Assembly (NCBI RefSeq): GCF_005938745.2
Contig: NZ_VCBX02000001.1
Span: forward strand, 1,693,501 to 1,757,500
DNA length: 64,000 bases
From: Rhodococcus sp. KBS0724
Lineage (GTDB): Bacteria; Actinomycetota; Actinomycetes; Mycobacteriales; Mycobacteriaceae
Direction of reading: 5' to 3'
The notes beneath the pieces are model-generated. The model was not told the DNA's origin. It worked only from the letters and a program-made list of their open reading frames with translations, and did no database searches. Of the stretch, positions 54,416-62,765 are shown one piece after another. Positions within the stretch are counted from its first letter, which is position 1; each line of letters opens with the position of its first letter. A program made the translations under genes and the position numbers.

Positions 54416-55816
54416 GTGATACAGCTGCATCGGGGCCATATCTTCCACATTTCCGGTAGCCCAACAGTCGAAGGCGCAGCCGACGCGCTCGTCTCCCTTC
54501 CTGACGGTGTGCTCGCGATCGACGACGCCGGTGTCGTGGCATTCTGTGGTGAATTCGACGCGTTGCCGCAGCATCTGCGCAGCGACGACGTCCACGATCA
54601 TCGTCCAGGGTTTCTGCTCCCCGGATTCATCGACACCCACGTTCACTTTCCCCAGATCTACGCCGGCGATGCCTACGGCGGCGGACAACTTCTCGAGTGG
54701 CTCGATCTCTGCGTGTTCCCGTCGGAATCGCGACTGTCCGATCCGGAATTTGCGACCCACGCTGCGGCCGCTTTCTGCGCCCGCCGAATAGCCACCGGAA
54801 CTACTGCGGCCATGGTCTTCGGTTCCGCTTTTCCGCACGCGCAGGACGCGCTGTTCGCGGAAACTCAGCGAACCGGCCTTCGCATCGTCAGTGGCCGTGG
54901 CATCCAAACCACGGGGCCCGAATCTGCAGCCGCGCTCATCACTTCCGAGGACGATGCGATCACGCTGACCCGCGACGAGATCGATCGCTGGCACGGAGCC
55001 GACACCGGTGATGTCGACACTGCTCTGCTGCACGTTGCCGTCGTACCGCGGTTTTCCTTGGCCGTGACGACGGAGACCCTGAAGAACCTGGGGGAGTTGT
55101 ACGACTCGGTTCGAGACCGTGGCGTGTACTTCCACAGTCATCTCAATGAGAACAACAGGCCGGGTACCGGCGAGGTGGCAACGACGCTCGAGCGCTACCA
55201 GGTTCAGTCGTACCTCGATACGTACGACGGCAAGTTTCTGCCGGGCTCAGAGGTCGGTGGCAAGTCGTTCCTCGGGCCGCGCGCCATTCTCGCGCACTCC
55301 GTCCACTGTCAGGATTCGGAATTGGCGCGGATGGCGGAGACCGGAACGTCGATTGCGCATTGCCCGACTTCGCAGCAGTTCCTCGGTTCCGGCACGATGC
55401 CGTGGAAGCGAACGTTGGCGGCGGGAGTCAACATCGCGATCGGTTCGGACTTCGGCGGCGGCGACGAATTCCTCCTCTCACGGGTTCTGGGCGATGCATT
55501 CAAAGTGCATATTTCGGAGGACGGGGACAGCGCGCTTTCGCTGCACCCGGCCGAATTGCTGTTCACGGGCACACTGGCCGGCGCGCGTGCGCTGGACCTG
55601 GAGAACCGCATCGGAAACCTCGACGCCGGTAAGGAAGCAGATTTCCTCGTCATTGATCCTGCCGGGTGGCCGGCGCTGGGCAATCTGATCAACTTCGGCA
55701 CGCGGTCGTCGGATCCGATTCTCGCGCGTGATCAGACGCTGTTCGGCTTGTTGATGGCGATGCGTGAGCCGGCGATCTCGCACGTCTACGTCCAGGGCCG
55801 CAGGGTTTCGACCTGA
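54416..55816 (+). CDS. guaD: Guanine deaminase
   Basis: 466-aa amidohydrolase converting guanine to xanthine. It has zinc ligands H75-V-H77 (DTHVHFP), HSHLNEN, AHSVHCQ and SDFGGGD, the guanine-deaminase order. GTG start at 54416. The next gene starts 1 nt after its stop. Confidence 0.93.
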   Translation: MIQLHRGHIFHISGSPTVEGAADALVSLPDGVLAIDDAGVVAFCGEFDALPQHLRSDDVHDHRPGFLLPGFIDTHVHFPQIYAGDAYGGGQLLEWLDLCVFPSESRLSDPEFATHAAAAFCARRIATGTTAAMVFGSAFPHAQDALFAETQRTGLRIVSGRGIQTTGPESAAALITSEDDAITLTRDEIDRWHGADTGDVDTALLHVAVVPRFSLAVTTETLKNLGELYDSVRDRGVYFHSHLNENNRPGTGEVATTLERYQVQSYLDTYDGKFLPGSEVGGKSFLGPRAILAHSVHCQDSELARMAETGTSIAHCPTSQQFLGSGTMPWKRTLAAGVNIAIGSDFGGGDEFLLSRVLGDAFKVHISEDGDSALSLHPAELLFTGTLAGARALDLENRIGNLDAGKEADFLVIDPAGWPALGNLINFGTRSSDPILARDQTLFGLLMAMREPAISHVYVQGRRVST

Positions 55817-55817
55817 C

Positions 55818-56777
55818 GTGCCCGGTTCGGCGACGGTTGTCACGGCCTTTCACCGCCCCGAAAACGGCGACGGTGAGGTGTTCGCTGGGTGGACCGCGCA
55901 GGCCGTCAGTGCAGCGAAGGCGGCTCGCGGCTATCTCGGCAGTGCTGTCAGCGACGGCTTCGGGCTATCCGATTACGGTGTGTCCCATACCTTTTCCAGC
56001 GTCGAAGAGTTGCACGGCTGGCTCGACTCGCCAGCGCATTCACGTGTCCAGGCGCAAGGCATCGAGTGCGGAGTTCGGGCCAAGAGTTCTGATCTGGTAC
56101 TGGTGGAAGACGCCGCGCCCCCACCGGGCATCGGAGTGTACGACCACACGGTAGTTGCCGGACGGCAGGACGAATTTCTGCGGACCCAACATCTCTTGAT
56201 CGCCGAAAGTTCACTGTTCTCGGGCTACGAGAGTGCGTTGCTGTTGTGTTCAACCGCTGATGCGACGCGGTGGCAATCGGTTCTGCGGTTCCGGACCGAG
56301 CCGCAGCTGGCAGCATGGATGCACTCGGAGCAGCGGGCGGCGGTGTTGCCTGCGCTACGCGAGGAGTTGGCGGAAGACTTCACCGAATCCGTGCGCTCCA
56401 CACCTTTCGGCACGATCTTGCGCACCGAGAACGGGCAGACGCGGGCGACTCCGAACTGGAAGACCGCGATGATCGTTCTCCTGGTCCTCTACCCGACAGT
56501 GATGACGTTGTCGCGATTTCTCGGACCGGTGCTCGACGACGCAGGCGCACCGCCCTGGCTGTCGATGTGGCTGAGCCAGATCATCAGCGTTGGGGCGATG
56601 ACGTGGTTCCTGATGCCGGCGGCAACGCGATGGTTCGGTCGGTGGCTCGACCCGTTCGACGGCGCGAAATTACGCGCGAACGTCCTGGGTACCGCCGCTG
56701 TCCTGGCGATATATGTCGGGACGCTCGCGCTGTTCGCGTCTGTGAAGTGGTTGCAGTTCTGGGATTACTTCGACTGA
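55818..56777 (+). CDS. Antibiotic-biosynthesis-monooxygenase-fold protein with membrane tail
   Basis: 319-aa protein. The N-terminal 200 residues look like two ABM-type alpha+beta modules (VVTAFHRPENGDGEVFAGW and IGVYDHTVVAGRQDEF, quoted in short form). The C-terminal third has three membrane helices. This fusion is known in actinobacteria and cyanobacteria, without a settled function. It is coupled to guaD (1 nt between stop and GTG). The last 13 nt overlap the convergent small gene. Confidence 0.78.
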   Translation: MPGSATVVTAFHRPENGDGEVFAGWTAQAVSAAKAARGYLGSAVSDGFGLSDYGVSHTFSSVEELHGWLDSPAHSRVQAQGIECGVRAKSSDLVLVEDAAPPPGIGVYDHTVVAGRQDEFLRTQHLLIAESSLFSGYESALLLCSTADATRWQSVLRFRTEPQLAAWMHSEQRAAVLPALREELAEDFTESVRSTPFGTILRTENGQTRATPNWKTAMIVLLVLYPTVMTLSRFLGPVLDDAGAPPWLSMWLSQIISVGAMTWFLMPAATRWFGRWLDPFDGAKLRANVLGTAAVLAIYVGTLALFASVKWLQFWDYFD

Positions 56778-56992
56778 ATCCTGCCGCGCTTGAAGTACGT
56801 GATCGGTCCGAAAAAGTTGATCGCGATGATCGCTGCCCATTTGGCCTTGCTGCCGTTGACCGACGCACGATCGCGCTTCGCGAGGTCGGCCCAGGCGGTG
56901 ATAGCCAGAATCGACTGGATCGTGCCCATCACGATCACGACGCGACGTTGGCGCGGTGAGAGTTCACTCCATGACTTTTTGTTGCGGTTCAT
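56765..56992 (-). CDS. Small membrane protein with PLDc_N-like domain
   Basis: 75-aa protein with two membrane segments and the phospholipase-D-nuclease N-terminal pattern (SKAKWAAIIAINFFGPITYF). These small proteins lack the catalytic part and have no known function. It overlaps the convergent ABM-fold gene by 13 nt. Confidence 0.75.
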   Translation of the reverse strand: MNRNKKSWSELSPRQRRVVIVMGTIQSILAITAWADLAKRDRASVNGSKAKWAAIIAINFFGPITYFKRGRIQSK

Positions 56993-57519
56993 AAGTCAAC
57001 TGTGCCCGATCCCTCTGCATCAGCCCGCCAATGCAGTGTGAATAGCATCACGTTCGCGAGAGGGCGGGGGGTTTCAGGTCCGTTGCCGACCGGCCGGGGG
57101 CGTCGTCAATGTTCTGTTAATTGCTGCCGTGGCTGGAGAGTTGCACGGCGTAGCAAATGTGGACTGACCGGGTTCGCACGGAATTGTCTCATTCCTGGTC
57201 AGGGCGACGATAGTGCTGAAACAGGAGTTCTGAAGTAAGGCTTACCAACATAAATTGGCTGGATTCGAAGATTGCGAACTAATAACCATTAATGGAAATC
57301 GTGTTCGGATATCGTCAAGAAATGGGCAAATTATCTCGATCGGATCACGCACTCCGAGCGTTACCTGTGAATATGCGTTTGCCGGGTAGGCCCGGAGATG
57401 TAACGTCCCGGACACATTTGGTGTCGCGGAAGTAACGGAAGACCTCTACTCTTAGCCCAGCAGGTCAGCAAGTCGGCCTGTAAGACCACTGATGTTTCAT
57501 CTTCGACAGGAGTACACAC
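56993..57519. other. 527-bp interval with little recognisable content
   Basis: AT-rich by local standards, particularly 57230-57330. It contains a short palindrome GTAAG-G-CTTAC (57235-57245) and GACAC-N5-GTGTC (57412-57426). No convincing gene was found. The end must carry the promoter and ribosome site of the small peptide gene at 57520. Confidence 0.5.
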
Positions 57520-57624
57520 ATGACCAGCGCTGAACTCTCGGGCCAGTTCTCTTTCATCACCGACCTCCTCAGCAACGCAACTGACCTGTTCAGTGCTCTG
57601 ACGTTCTTCACGTCGCTCAGCTGA
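57520..57624 (+). CDS. 34-residue hydrophobic peptide
   Basis: ATG preceded by ACAGGAG (57506-57512, 7-nt spacing). The peptide starts MTSAELSGQFSFITDLLSNA and ends FFTSLS; it is amphipathic, rich in Leu, Phe, Ser and Thr, with no cysteine. A strong U-tailed terminator follows, so the unit is a complete one-gene transcript. Its size and make-up recall small O-mycolated envelope peptides (PorA/PorH type) of corynebacteria. That is analogy only; no sequence family is recognised. Confidence 0.6.
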   Translation: MTSAELSGQFSFITDLLSNATDLFSALTFFTSLS

Positions 57625-57650
57625 TAGCTTCCGGCCGCTACGGCCGATAA

Positions 57651-57693
57651 CGATGGCCCTCGAAACGAAAGTTTCGGGGGCCATCGTTTTTGT
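57651..57693 (+). terminator. Rho-independent terminator after the 34-residue peptide gene
   Basis: Sixteen-bp arms (57651-57666 and 57671-57686, one mismatch) with a GAAA loop, followed by TTTTTGTT. Confidence 0.88.
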
Positions 57694-57832
57694 TGTCGCT
57701 GGTCACGATGGTGGTGTGACTGGTGTTGATCAAGTGCCAGGCGGTGGCGTTGTGACTGTGGTGCAATCGAGTGAAGAAAGAAACTCGACTTTCCGCCTAG
57801 ATCGGGCGGGATACGCCGATGATCGGAGCAGC

Positions 57833-58597
57833 GTGCACGTCTCACGAAGAAATCTGTTCAAGTACGCGGCCGCAGGTTCTGCCGCCGCAGGACTGGCCGC
57901 GCTCAGCGGCACGGCGACGGTGGCCAATGCCGGCTCGCTCGGAACTCTGCTCGACTACTCTGCCGGAGTCCCGTCGGCGCAATCGATTCGTGCGGGCGGC
58001 TACGCGGGCGCGATCCGTTACGTCTCCGACCGCCGCCCCGACGCGAACTGGATGGTGGGCAAGCCGGTCAAGGCGGGCGAAGTGAACGCACTGACCGCAG
58101 CGGGACTGCAGGTCGTGTCCTGCTATCAGTTCGGAAAAGGTGCGACGGCTGACTGGCGTGAAGGCCGCGAAGGCGGCAAGAGGCATGCAACACGGGGCCT
58201 GGAATTGCACCGCCAGGCCGGCGGACCTGAGGGGCGTCCGATCTACGCGTCGATCGACGACAACCCGACGACAACCGAGATCAACAATCTCATCCGGCCG
58301 TACCTCGAGGGATGGGCGTCGGTGGTCGGCAATCAGAATCTCGGTATCTACGGAAACACGCGTGTGCTCGACGCGATGATCGGCGCGGGTGTCGGAACCT
58401 GGTACTGGCAACACAATTGGGGATCGCCGGCGGGGTATGTCCATCCACGGGCGCACCTGCATCAATTCGAGATCGACAAGCGCAAGGTTGACGGTATCGG
58501 CGTCGACCTGAATTCGATCCTGGCGCTGGACTACGGGCAGTGGTCACTCGCCGGGTCTGTCGTACCGAATATTCCGATCGGCTCTATCGCACCATAG
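57833..58597 (+). CDS. Tat-exported DUF1906 (Rv2525c-like) protein
   Basis: 254-aa protein. The N-terminus has a twin-arginine signal (SRRNLFK, then a hydrophobic stretch to ANA near residue 34). The rest is a glycoside-hydrolase-like TIM barrel of the DUF1906 family, seen in Rv2525c, which affects cell-wall properties in mycobacteria. Acidic residues in IYASIDDNP and GIYGN occupy likely active-site positions. The GTG at 57833 has GGAG 4 nt upstream. Its end overlaps the convergent SnoaL-like gene by 14 nt. Confidence 0.85.
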   Translation: MHVSRRNLFKYAAAGSAAAGLAALSGTATVANAGSLGTLLDYSAGVPSAQSIRAGGYAGAIRYVSDRRPDANWMVGKPVKAGEVNALTAAGLQVVSCYQFGKGATADWREGREGGKRHATRGLELHRQAGGPEGRPIYASIDDNPTTTEINNLIRPYLEGWASVVGNQNLGIYGNTRVLDAMIGAGVGTWYWQHNWGSPAGYVHPRAHLHQFEIDKRKVDGIGVDLNSILALDYGQWSLAGSVVPNIPIGSIAP

Positions 58598-59084
58598 CGC
58601 CGAATTTTGCCAACCAGGCGCGGGCATCCTCGGGGAGGTTGCCCGCGGCTTCGGCGGCCAGGCACCAGGCTTTGGTCATCGCCAGGAAATTCATCGGGTT
58701 GTATGCGTCTTCCTCGCGTGAGAACAATCCGTCTCCGGCGTAGTGCAGGATCGTGATGTTTGCGGCGCCGTGAGTCGATCCGTCGCCCGGATCCTCCATG
58801 GGATTGTCGATCTCGCAGATGATCCACCCGCGCTCCTCGTCGATCACGTACCAGTTTGCGGGGAACTCCGTCATTCGTTTTCCCGGGAACTCGGTCATCG
58901 TGCGGGTGACCCACTTACGCACGGCCTCACGGCCGTTGAGAGTTCCGAAGGCATGTTCGACGTACACGACATCTTCGGTGAACATGTCGGCAAACGCATT
59001 CCAATCGCCACTGCGGGTGCATTCGACGACGGTGTTCTGGAAACCTGCAAAGGCCTGATCGAGTTCAGCGCGTGTCCATGCCAT
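58584..59084 (-). CDS. NTF2/SnoaL-like protein
   Basis: 166-aa NTF2-fold protein (FADMFTEDVVYVEHAFGTLNGREAV, quoted as FADMFTEDVVY and GTLNGREAV). Members include ketosteroid isomerase-like and polyketide cyclase proteins. A GAGGAG site precedes the ATG. A KstR-like palindrome sits 35-46 bp upstream, suggesting a link to sterol breakdown; no other sterol genes are adjacent. Confidence 0.8.
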   Translation of the reverse strand: MAWTRAELDQAFAGFQNTVVECTRSGDWNAFADMFTEDVVYVEHAFGTLNGREAVRKWVTRTMTEFPGKRMTEFPANWYVIDEERGWIICEIDNPMEDPGDGSTHGAANITILHYAGDGLFSREEDAYNPMNFLAMTKAWCLAAEAAGNLPEDARAWLAKFGAMVR

Positions 59085-59118
59085 GTGTGACTCCTCGGGT
59101 AGACGACCGAGTCAAATT

Positions 59119-59130
59119 AGAACATGTTCT
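59119..59130. promoter_or_regulatory. KstR-like palindrome AGAACATGTTCT
   Basis: Perfect 12-bp palindrome that fits the core of the KstR operator (TnnAACnnGTTnnA), with one mismatch at the outermost base. It is placed 35-46 bp upstream of the SnoaL-like gene's start, a normal repressor position. Confidence 0.5.
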
Positions 59131-59219
59131 CGCGGCCGGGTGGTGGGGATTCGACCGATCTCGTGTGTGCGGTACCGTCGTTGCCGGGTCGGGACCCGTA
59201 TTGCGAGAGGAAATATTTC

Positions 59220-59300
59220 ATGGAGTTTCTCATCGACTTCATCTACACCCTGCTGTCGAAGCTGCAGATTGCCGGCAGCATCGACTCTTCGGAGAAGTAA
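59220..59300 (+). CDS. 26-residue amphipathic peptide
   Basis: ATG at 59220 after GAGAGG (59205-59210, 9-nt spacing). The peptide begins [20 protein letters not shown] and ends in an acidic/basic tail SSEK. The first 17 residues would form an amphipathic helix. A GC hairpin follows at 59318-59342. It resembles the peptide at 57520 in size and in having a one-gene transcript form. Function unknown. Confidence 0.5.
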
Positions 59301-59317
59301 CACCTCCCGCAGTTCTT

Positions 59318-59342
59318 GCGGCCGTGTGATCAAAGCGGCCGC
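59318..59342. terminator. Hairpin after the 26-residue peptide gene
   Basis: GCGGCCG and CGGCCGC arms with an 11-nt loop; overlaps the 3' end of the convergent exporter gene. No U-run. Confidence 0.45.
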
Positions 59343-60790
59343 GACGTGGTTGATTCCCTGTGCGGCGCTGTCCGTTTGGGAATCAACCACGCGAAGATCA
59401 TCGACACCGCCGCGGCAACGATCGAGATCACGAACGTGGCCTTGAACATGTCGAGCGTGGGGTAGATACGGTCGTGGACCACGATCGTGGCGCCGGCAAG
59501 CACAACACTGACCACGGCGGCGGAACTCGACGTCCCGATCGATCGCATCAGTGAGTTCAAACCGTTGGCTGCGGCTGATTCGGTGATCGGAACCGAACTC
59601 ATGATGAGTGCCGGCATCGCCGAGAATGTCAGTCCCACACCCGCTCCGATCACCATTCCGGCAAGCGCGACAAGCCAGACGGCGGATGTCGCGAAGTAGG
59701 CTGTGACGTAACCGAGTCCGATGACGAGCGCTCCCGTCAGCAAGGTGATCCGCGGACCTTTCCAGTCCGAGATGCGCGCGGACACGGGGGAGAGCGCCAT
59801 CATCACCAGCCCGGCGGGAGCGAGTACCAGACCGGTGGTCACCATCGACAAACCGAAACCGTAGCCGGTGTCCTTCGGAGCCATGAGAAGTTGCGGTAGC
59901 GACAGTGAATTTCCGTACATGGCAAAGCCGACGGCAATGGAGGCGAGGTTGGTGAACAGCACCTGTTTGCGTGCCGCGATTCGCAGATTCACCAGTGGTG
60001 CACCGCGTCTGAGTTCCCAGAAGCCCCACGCCACGAAGATCACGACGGACGACGCCAGCAGTCCGAGCGTCTTGGGATCGGACCATCCCCACGTGCCACC
60101 CTTGGTGATCGGCAGGAGAAGCGCGATCAAGCCGGCGGCGAGTCCGAGTGCGCCCACGAAGTCGAAACGTCCCGGCTTGCGGATGGTGGACTCGGGAATG
60201 ACAAAGAACACCAACAACATACACAGGCCACCGAGAGCCGCGGACACGACGAACAGGAAGTGCCAATCGGCGCTTTGAGCGATGATCGCCGCGATGGGCA
60301 GACCGACAGCGCCGCCGACGCCCAGGGTGGCGCTCATGACGGCCATTGCGCCGCCGACCTTCTTCGGTGGCAGGACGTCGCGCAGGATGGCAATGCCGAG
60401 AGGGATGGCACCAACGGAGGCGCCCTGTAGTGCGCGTCCGATCACCAGTCCGATGAGCGACGAAGACAAGGCGCAGATAACGGAACCGAGGACCACCAGA
60501 CCGAGGCTCACCAGGATCATGCGTTTCTTGCCGAACATGTCGCCGAGGCGGCCACTGATCGGGGTGATGACCGCAGCGGCGAGCAGCGTCGCGGTGATGG
60601 CCCACGACGTGTCCGCTGGTGACGCGTTCAGCAAGCTCGGAAGCTGGGGGATGATCGGGACGACCAGCGTTTGCATGAGGGCGACGACGATCCCGCACAG
60701 ACCGAGGACGGTGAGGATCAGTCGTGGACGTGGGGACACTGTCGCGTCGACGACTGTATCCGCGTTCGACGGATGGGCGTGAACGGACAT
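59330..60790 (-). CDS. MFS exporter, DHA2 type
   Basis: 486-aa transporter with about 14 helices, motif A GRLGDMFGKKRMIL, and the motif-C-like stretch GVGGAVGLPIAAI. It probably exports a drug or metabolite by proton antiport. It is divergent from a MarR-type regulator with a palindrome between the two starts, the usual form of a ligand-controlled pump. Confidence 0.88.
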   Translation of the reverse strand: MSVHAHPSNADTVVDATVSPRPRLILTVLGLCGIVVALMQTLVVPIIPQLPSLLNASPADTSWAITATLLAAAVITPISGRLGDMFGKKRMILVSLGLVVLGSVICALSSSLIGLVIGRALQGASVGAIPLGIAILRDVLPPKKVGGAMAVMSATLGVGGAVGLPIAAIIAQSADWHFLFVVSAALGGLCMLLVFFVIPESTIRKPGRFDFVGALGLAAGLIALLLPITKGGTWGWSDPKTLGLLASSVVIFVAWGFWELRRGAPLVNLRIAARKQVLFTNLASIAVGFAMYGNSLSLPQLLMAPKDTGYGFGLSMVTTGLVLAPAGLVMMALSPVSARISDWKGPRITLLTGALVIGLGYVTAYFATSAVWLVALAGMVIGAGVGLTFSAMPALIMSSVPITESAAANGLNSLMRSIGTSSSAAVVSVVLAGATIVVHDRIYPTLDMFKATFVISIVAAAVSMIFAWLIPKRTAPHRESTTSRPL

Positions 60791-60839
60791 TCGGCTCCCG
60801 AAGTATGTGGGCGGCGCCTGCCACCTTTTCTGTGCACGC

Positions 60840-60854
60840 TACACATTTTGTGTA
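60840..60854. promoter_or_regulatory. Inverted repeat TACACA-TTT-TGTGTA between exporter and MarR genes
   Basis: Perfect 6-bp arms around 3 nt, 12 bp before the MarR start and 50 bp before the exporter start. Its position and form suit a MarR operator controlling both directions. Confidence 0.55.
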
Positions 60855-60865
60855 TCCTGCACAAC

Positions 60866-61372
60866 GTGACGAATGCGCGCGGAGAAATCCCGGCCACTGA
60901 GCGTGAACCTGTGGACCGCGACCTTGTCGACGTCGAATACGAACTGACGCTGCTGTCGCGATATCACGCACTGGCGCAACGCTCGGACCTTCATCTGGAC
61001 CGCTCGGCGTACCTCTTGCTCGGCCGCCTCGAACTGCAACAACCGATGAGTCTGAAAGAACTGTCCTGCGCGTTCAGACTGGACATCTCGACCATCAACC
61101 GACAGATCGGCGCCCTCCGTCGACAAGGCTTGGTCGAACGCGTCGAAGACCCGGCTGGCGGATTGGCGAGAAAGGTCCGCCCCACCGCGTCCGGTCTGGC
61201 CCAGCTGCGGGCAGACCGCGTACATTCGACTGCCGGAGTGGGGAAGGTGTTGCGGGACTGGACGCCGGAGTCGCGTCGGGCATTGGGTGAGCTACTGCGG
61301 CAATTCAATCAATCGGTGGAAGATATCGAAGGCCGGGCGTGGCCGCGCCCGACGCCCGACGATCACGTCTGA
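60866..61372 (+). CDS. MarR family regulator
   Basis: 168-aa winged-helix protein with LKELSCAFRLDISTINRQIGALRRQGLVER (quoted as LKELSCAFRLDIST and QIGALRRQGLVER) and wing DPAGGLARKVRPT. The GTG at 60866 is chosen so the gene does not run into the operator. It probably represses itself and the divergent exporter. Its last 10 nt overlap the convergent repeat-protein frame. Confidence 0.85.
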   Translation: MTNARGEIPATEREPVDRDLVDVEYELTLLSRYHALAQRSDLHLDRSAYLLLGRLELQQPMSLKELSCAFRLDISTINRQIGALRRQGLVERVEDPAGGLARKVRPTASGLAQLRADRVHSTAGVGKVLRDWTPESRRALGELLRQFNQSVEDIEGRAWPRPTPDDHV

Positions 61373-61662
61373 GTGTGAGCCAGGGTCGAATCCGGTTCCG
61401 GCGCAATGACAACCAGTTTCGGTCGATCTTCCGGCGACGAGTGGTTTCCGCGCCACGACATCAGTGACCATCGAGACAGTGCGGAAAATGCCGATCCGAG
61501 ACTGGCAAAGGAACCGGAGCTCAGGATCGAGCCGGCTGATCCGATGCTGCCGATCGACAATATCGAGAATGCGCTGCCGATCGACAATATCGAGTGAGTG
61601 CTACCGATCGAGAGAATTGATCCTTCTGAACGGATCGACAGAATTGATCTGGAATGTCCCAT
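61363..61662 (-). CDS. Serine tripeptide-repeat protein
   Basis: 99-aa frame in which every third residue from about 4 to 69 is serine: units such as ILS, IGS, AFS, THS, with a nonapeptide ILSIGS-x-x-S repeated at least three times. The C-terminal 30 residues are non-repetitive and charged. The strict period and hydrophobic partners suggest a beta-helix or amphipathic stack rather than disorder. ATG 61662 has no good ribosome site; GATAAA ends 7 nt upstream, allowing a leaderless start. No family is recognised. It lies just after the terminator of the secreted-protein gene on the same strand. Confidence 0.55.
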   Translation of the reverse strand: MGHSRSILSIRSEGSILSIGSTHSILSIGSAFSILSIGSIGSAGSILSSGSFASLGSAFSALSRWSLMSWRGNHSSPEDRPKLVVIAPEPDSTLAHTQT

Positions 61663-61692
61663 TCCCTGGTTTATCACGAGCACCGGACGCAC

Positions 61693-61728
61693 AAAAGAGG
61701 CCCGCCGAAAATTCGGCGAGCCTCTTTC
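61693..61728. terminator. Terminator after the secreted protein gene
   Basis: AAAGAGGC..CGCCGAA stem with one mismatch, AATT loop and TTT/TTTT runs on either side. It ends the minus-strand gene at 61742 and precedes the repeat-protein frame. Confidence 0.82.
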
Positions 61729-61741
61729 AAGCAATTGTGGA

Positions 61742-62521
61742 TCAAGCCACTGCGAACATACCCACGGTCGGCAGGAAGCTGCAGGTGATGCGATCTGCGC
61801 CTTCAGACTGGGTGGTCAGCGAACCGCTGATCACGGACAGCACACGTCCCGGGCCGGTGTCGGCGATAACCGACAGGGTGGCGGGGCCGTCCGGGTTGAT
61901 GTGAGCGGCCGTCGTGAGGTTCTGCGTTGCGCTACGACCGTTGTCGATGTTGATCCAGGTGACCGTCAGCGGGACGGGCTGGTCGTCGGTGGCCGGAGCA
62001 GTGCCGAGTGCGGTGAAAACAAATCCGGCCTGACCTGCGGCAGGTCCCGGAGGCGGCAGGTGCGCCGGGCCGGGAACGGCAAGTGCGGTGCCGACGGAAT
62101 CAGCCGTTGCGGAGATGCAGCCCTTACCCAGCGTCGGGTACAGGAACTGTGCGATGACGGGTGCGTTCTCGTCCGGAATCGCCGGTCCGCCGCCGCCGCT
62201 GCCGTCGAGGAAGGTGATGACCTTCTCGAGCGTCGCCTTGATCTCAGGCGGGAGGCCGGCAGAATTGAGAATGGCGCGAGCCTGAGCGAGGAGATCGGCC
62301 TGCGGATTGCCGGCAACCTGGGTGACACCCTGGGCGTCGACGGGGCCTGCAGCTGCGCCGATGATGGCGGGAGCAAAGGATGCCAGGAACTCGATCGGCA
62401 CACTGTCCGGTGTGGGGGCGGGAGCCGGATCGGCCATTGCCTGTGCCGGCAATGCGAGTCCTGCTGCTGCGGCAATTGCGACGGCGGTGAACGCCCTACG
62501 CATACCTCGGGTTCGAAGCAC
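61742..62521 (-). CDS. Secreted protein of unknown function
   Basis: 259-aa exported protein: signal sequence cut near AQAMA (about residue 31), then a helical region rich in Ala and Pro, and a beta-rich C-terminal domain (VPLTVTWINIDNGRSATQNL, quoted as VTWINIDNGRS) with two cysteines (GKGCIS and TCSFLP) that could form a disulfide. Similar proteins are common in Mycobacteriales without a known role. The GTG at 62521 has GGGGAAA 3-9 nt upstream. Confidence 0.78.
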   Translation of the reverse strand: MLRTRGMRRAFTAVAIAAAAGLALPAQAMADPAPAPTPDSVPIEFLASFAPAIIGAAAGPVDAQGVTQVAGNPQADLLAQARAILNSAGLPPEIKATLEKVITFLDGSGGGGPAIPDENAPVIAQFLYPTLGKGCISATADSVGTALAVPGPAHLPPPGPAAGQAGFVFTALGTAPATDDQPVPLTVTWINIDNGRSATQNLTTAAHINPDGPATLSVIADTGPGRVLSVISGSLTTQSEGADRITCSFLPTVGMFAVA

Positions 62522-62765
62522 TGTTTCCCCATCCTTAGTCAGACCGCGCAGGCGCCGTAGCGACCGCGTTGACGGCTCGAGGGGTCACTCTATGTAAGTG
62601 AGCCCCGGGTTGTACAGCCGTTCAGTTTCTGAGCAGCTACGGATCCCGGTGGAGTCTATTACATGACTGGCCTCGAAATGATTGCTTGCCGACCATACCC
62701 TGTGACAGAAGTGATCAATGTGAATATTGATGCAACTGTTATGTCGGTTTAGGCGGTTTCAGACG

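Noticed and set aside
59119..59130. LexA/SOS box
   Set aside because: The palindrome has AAC and GTT 2 nt apart; the mycobacterial SOS box needs four nt between GAAC and GTTC. The KstR form fits better.
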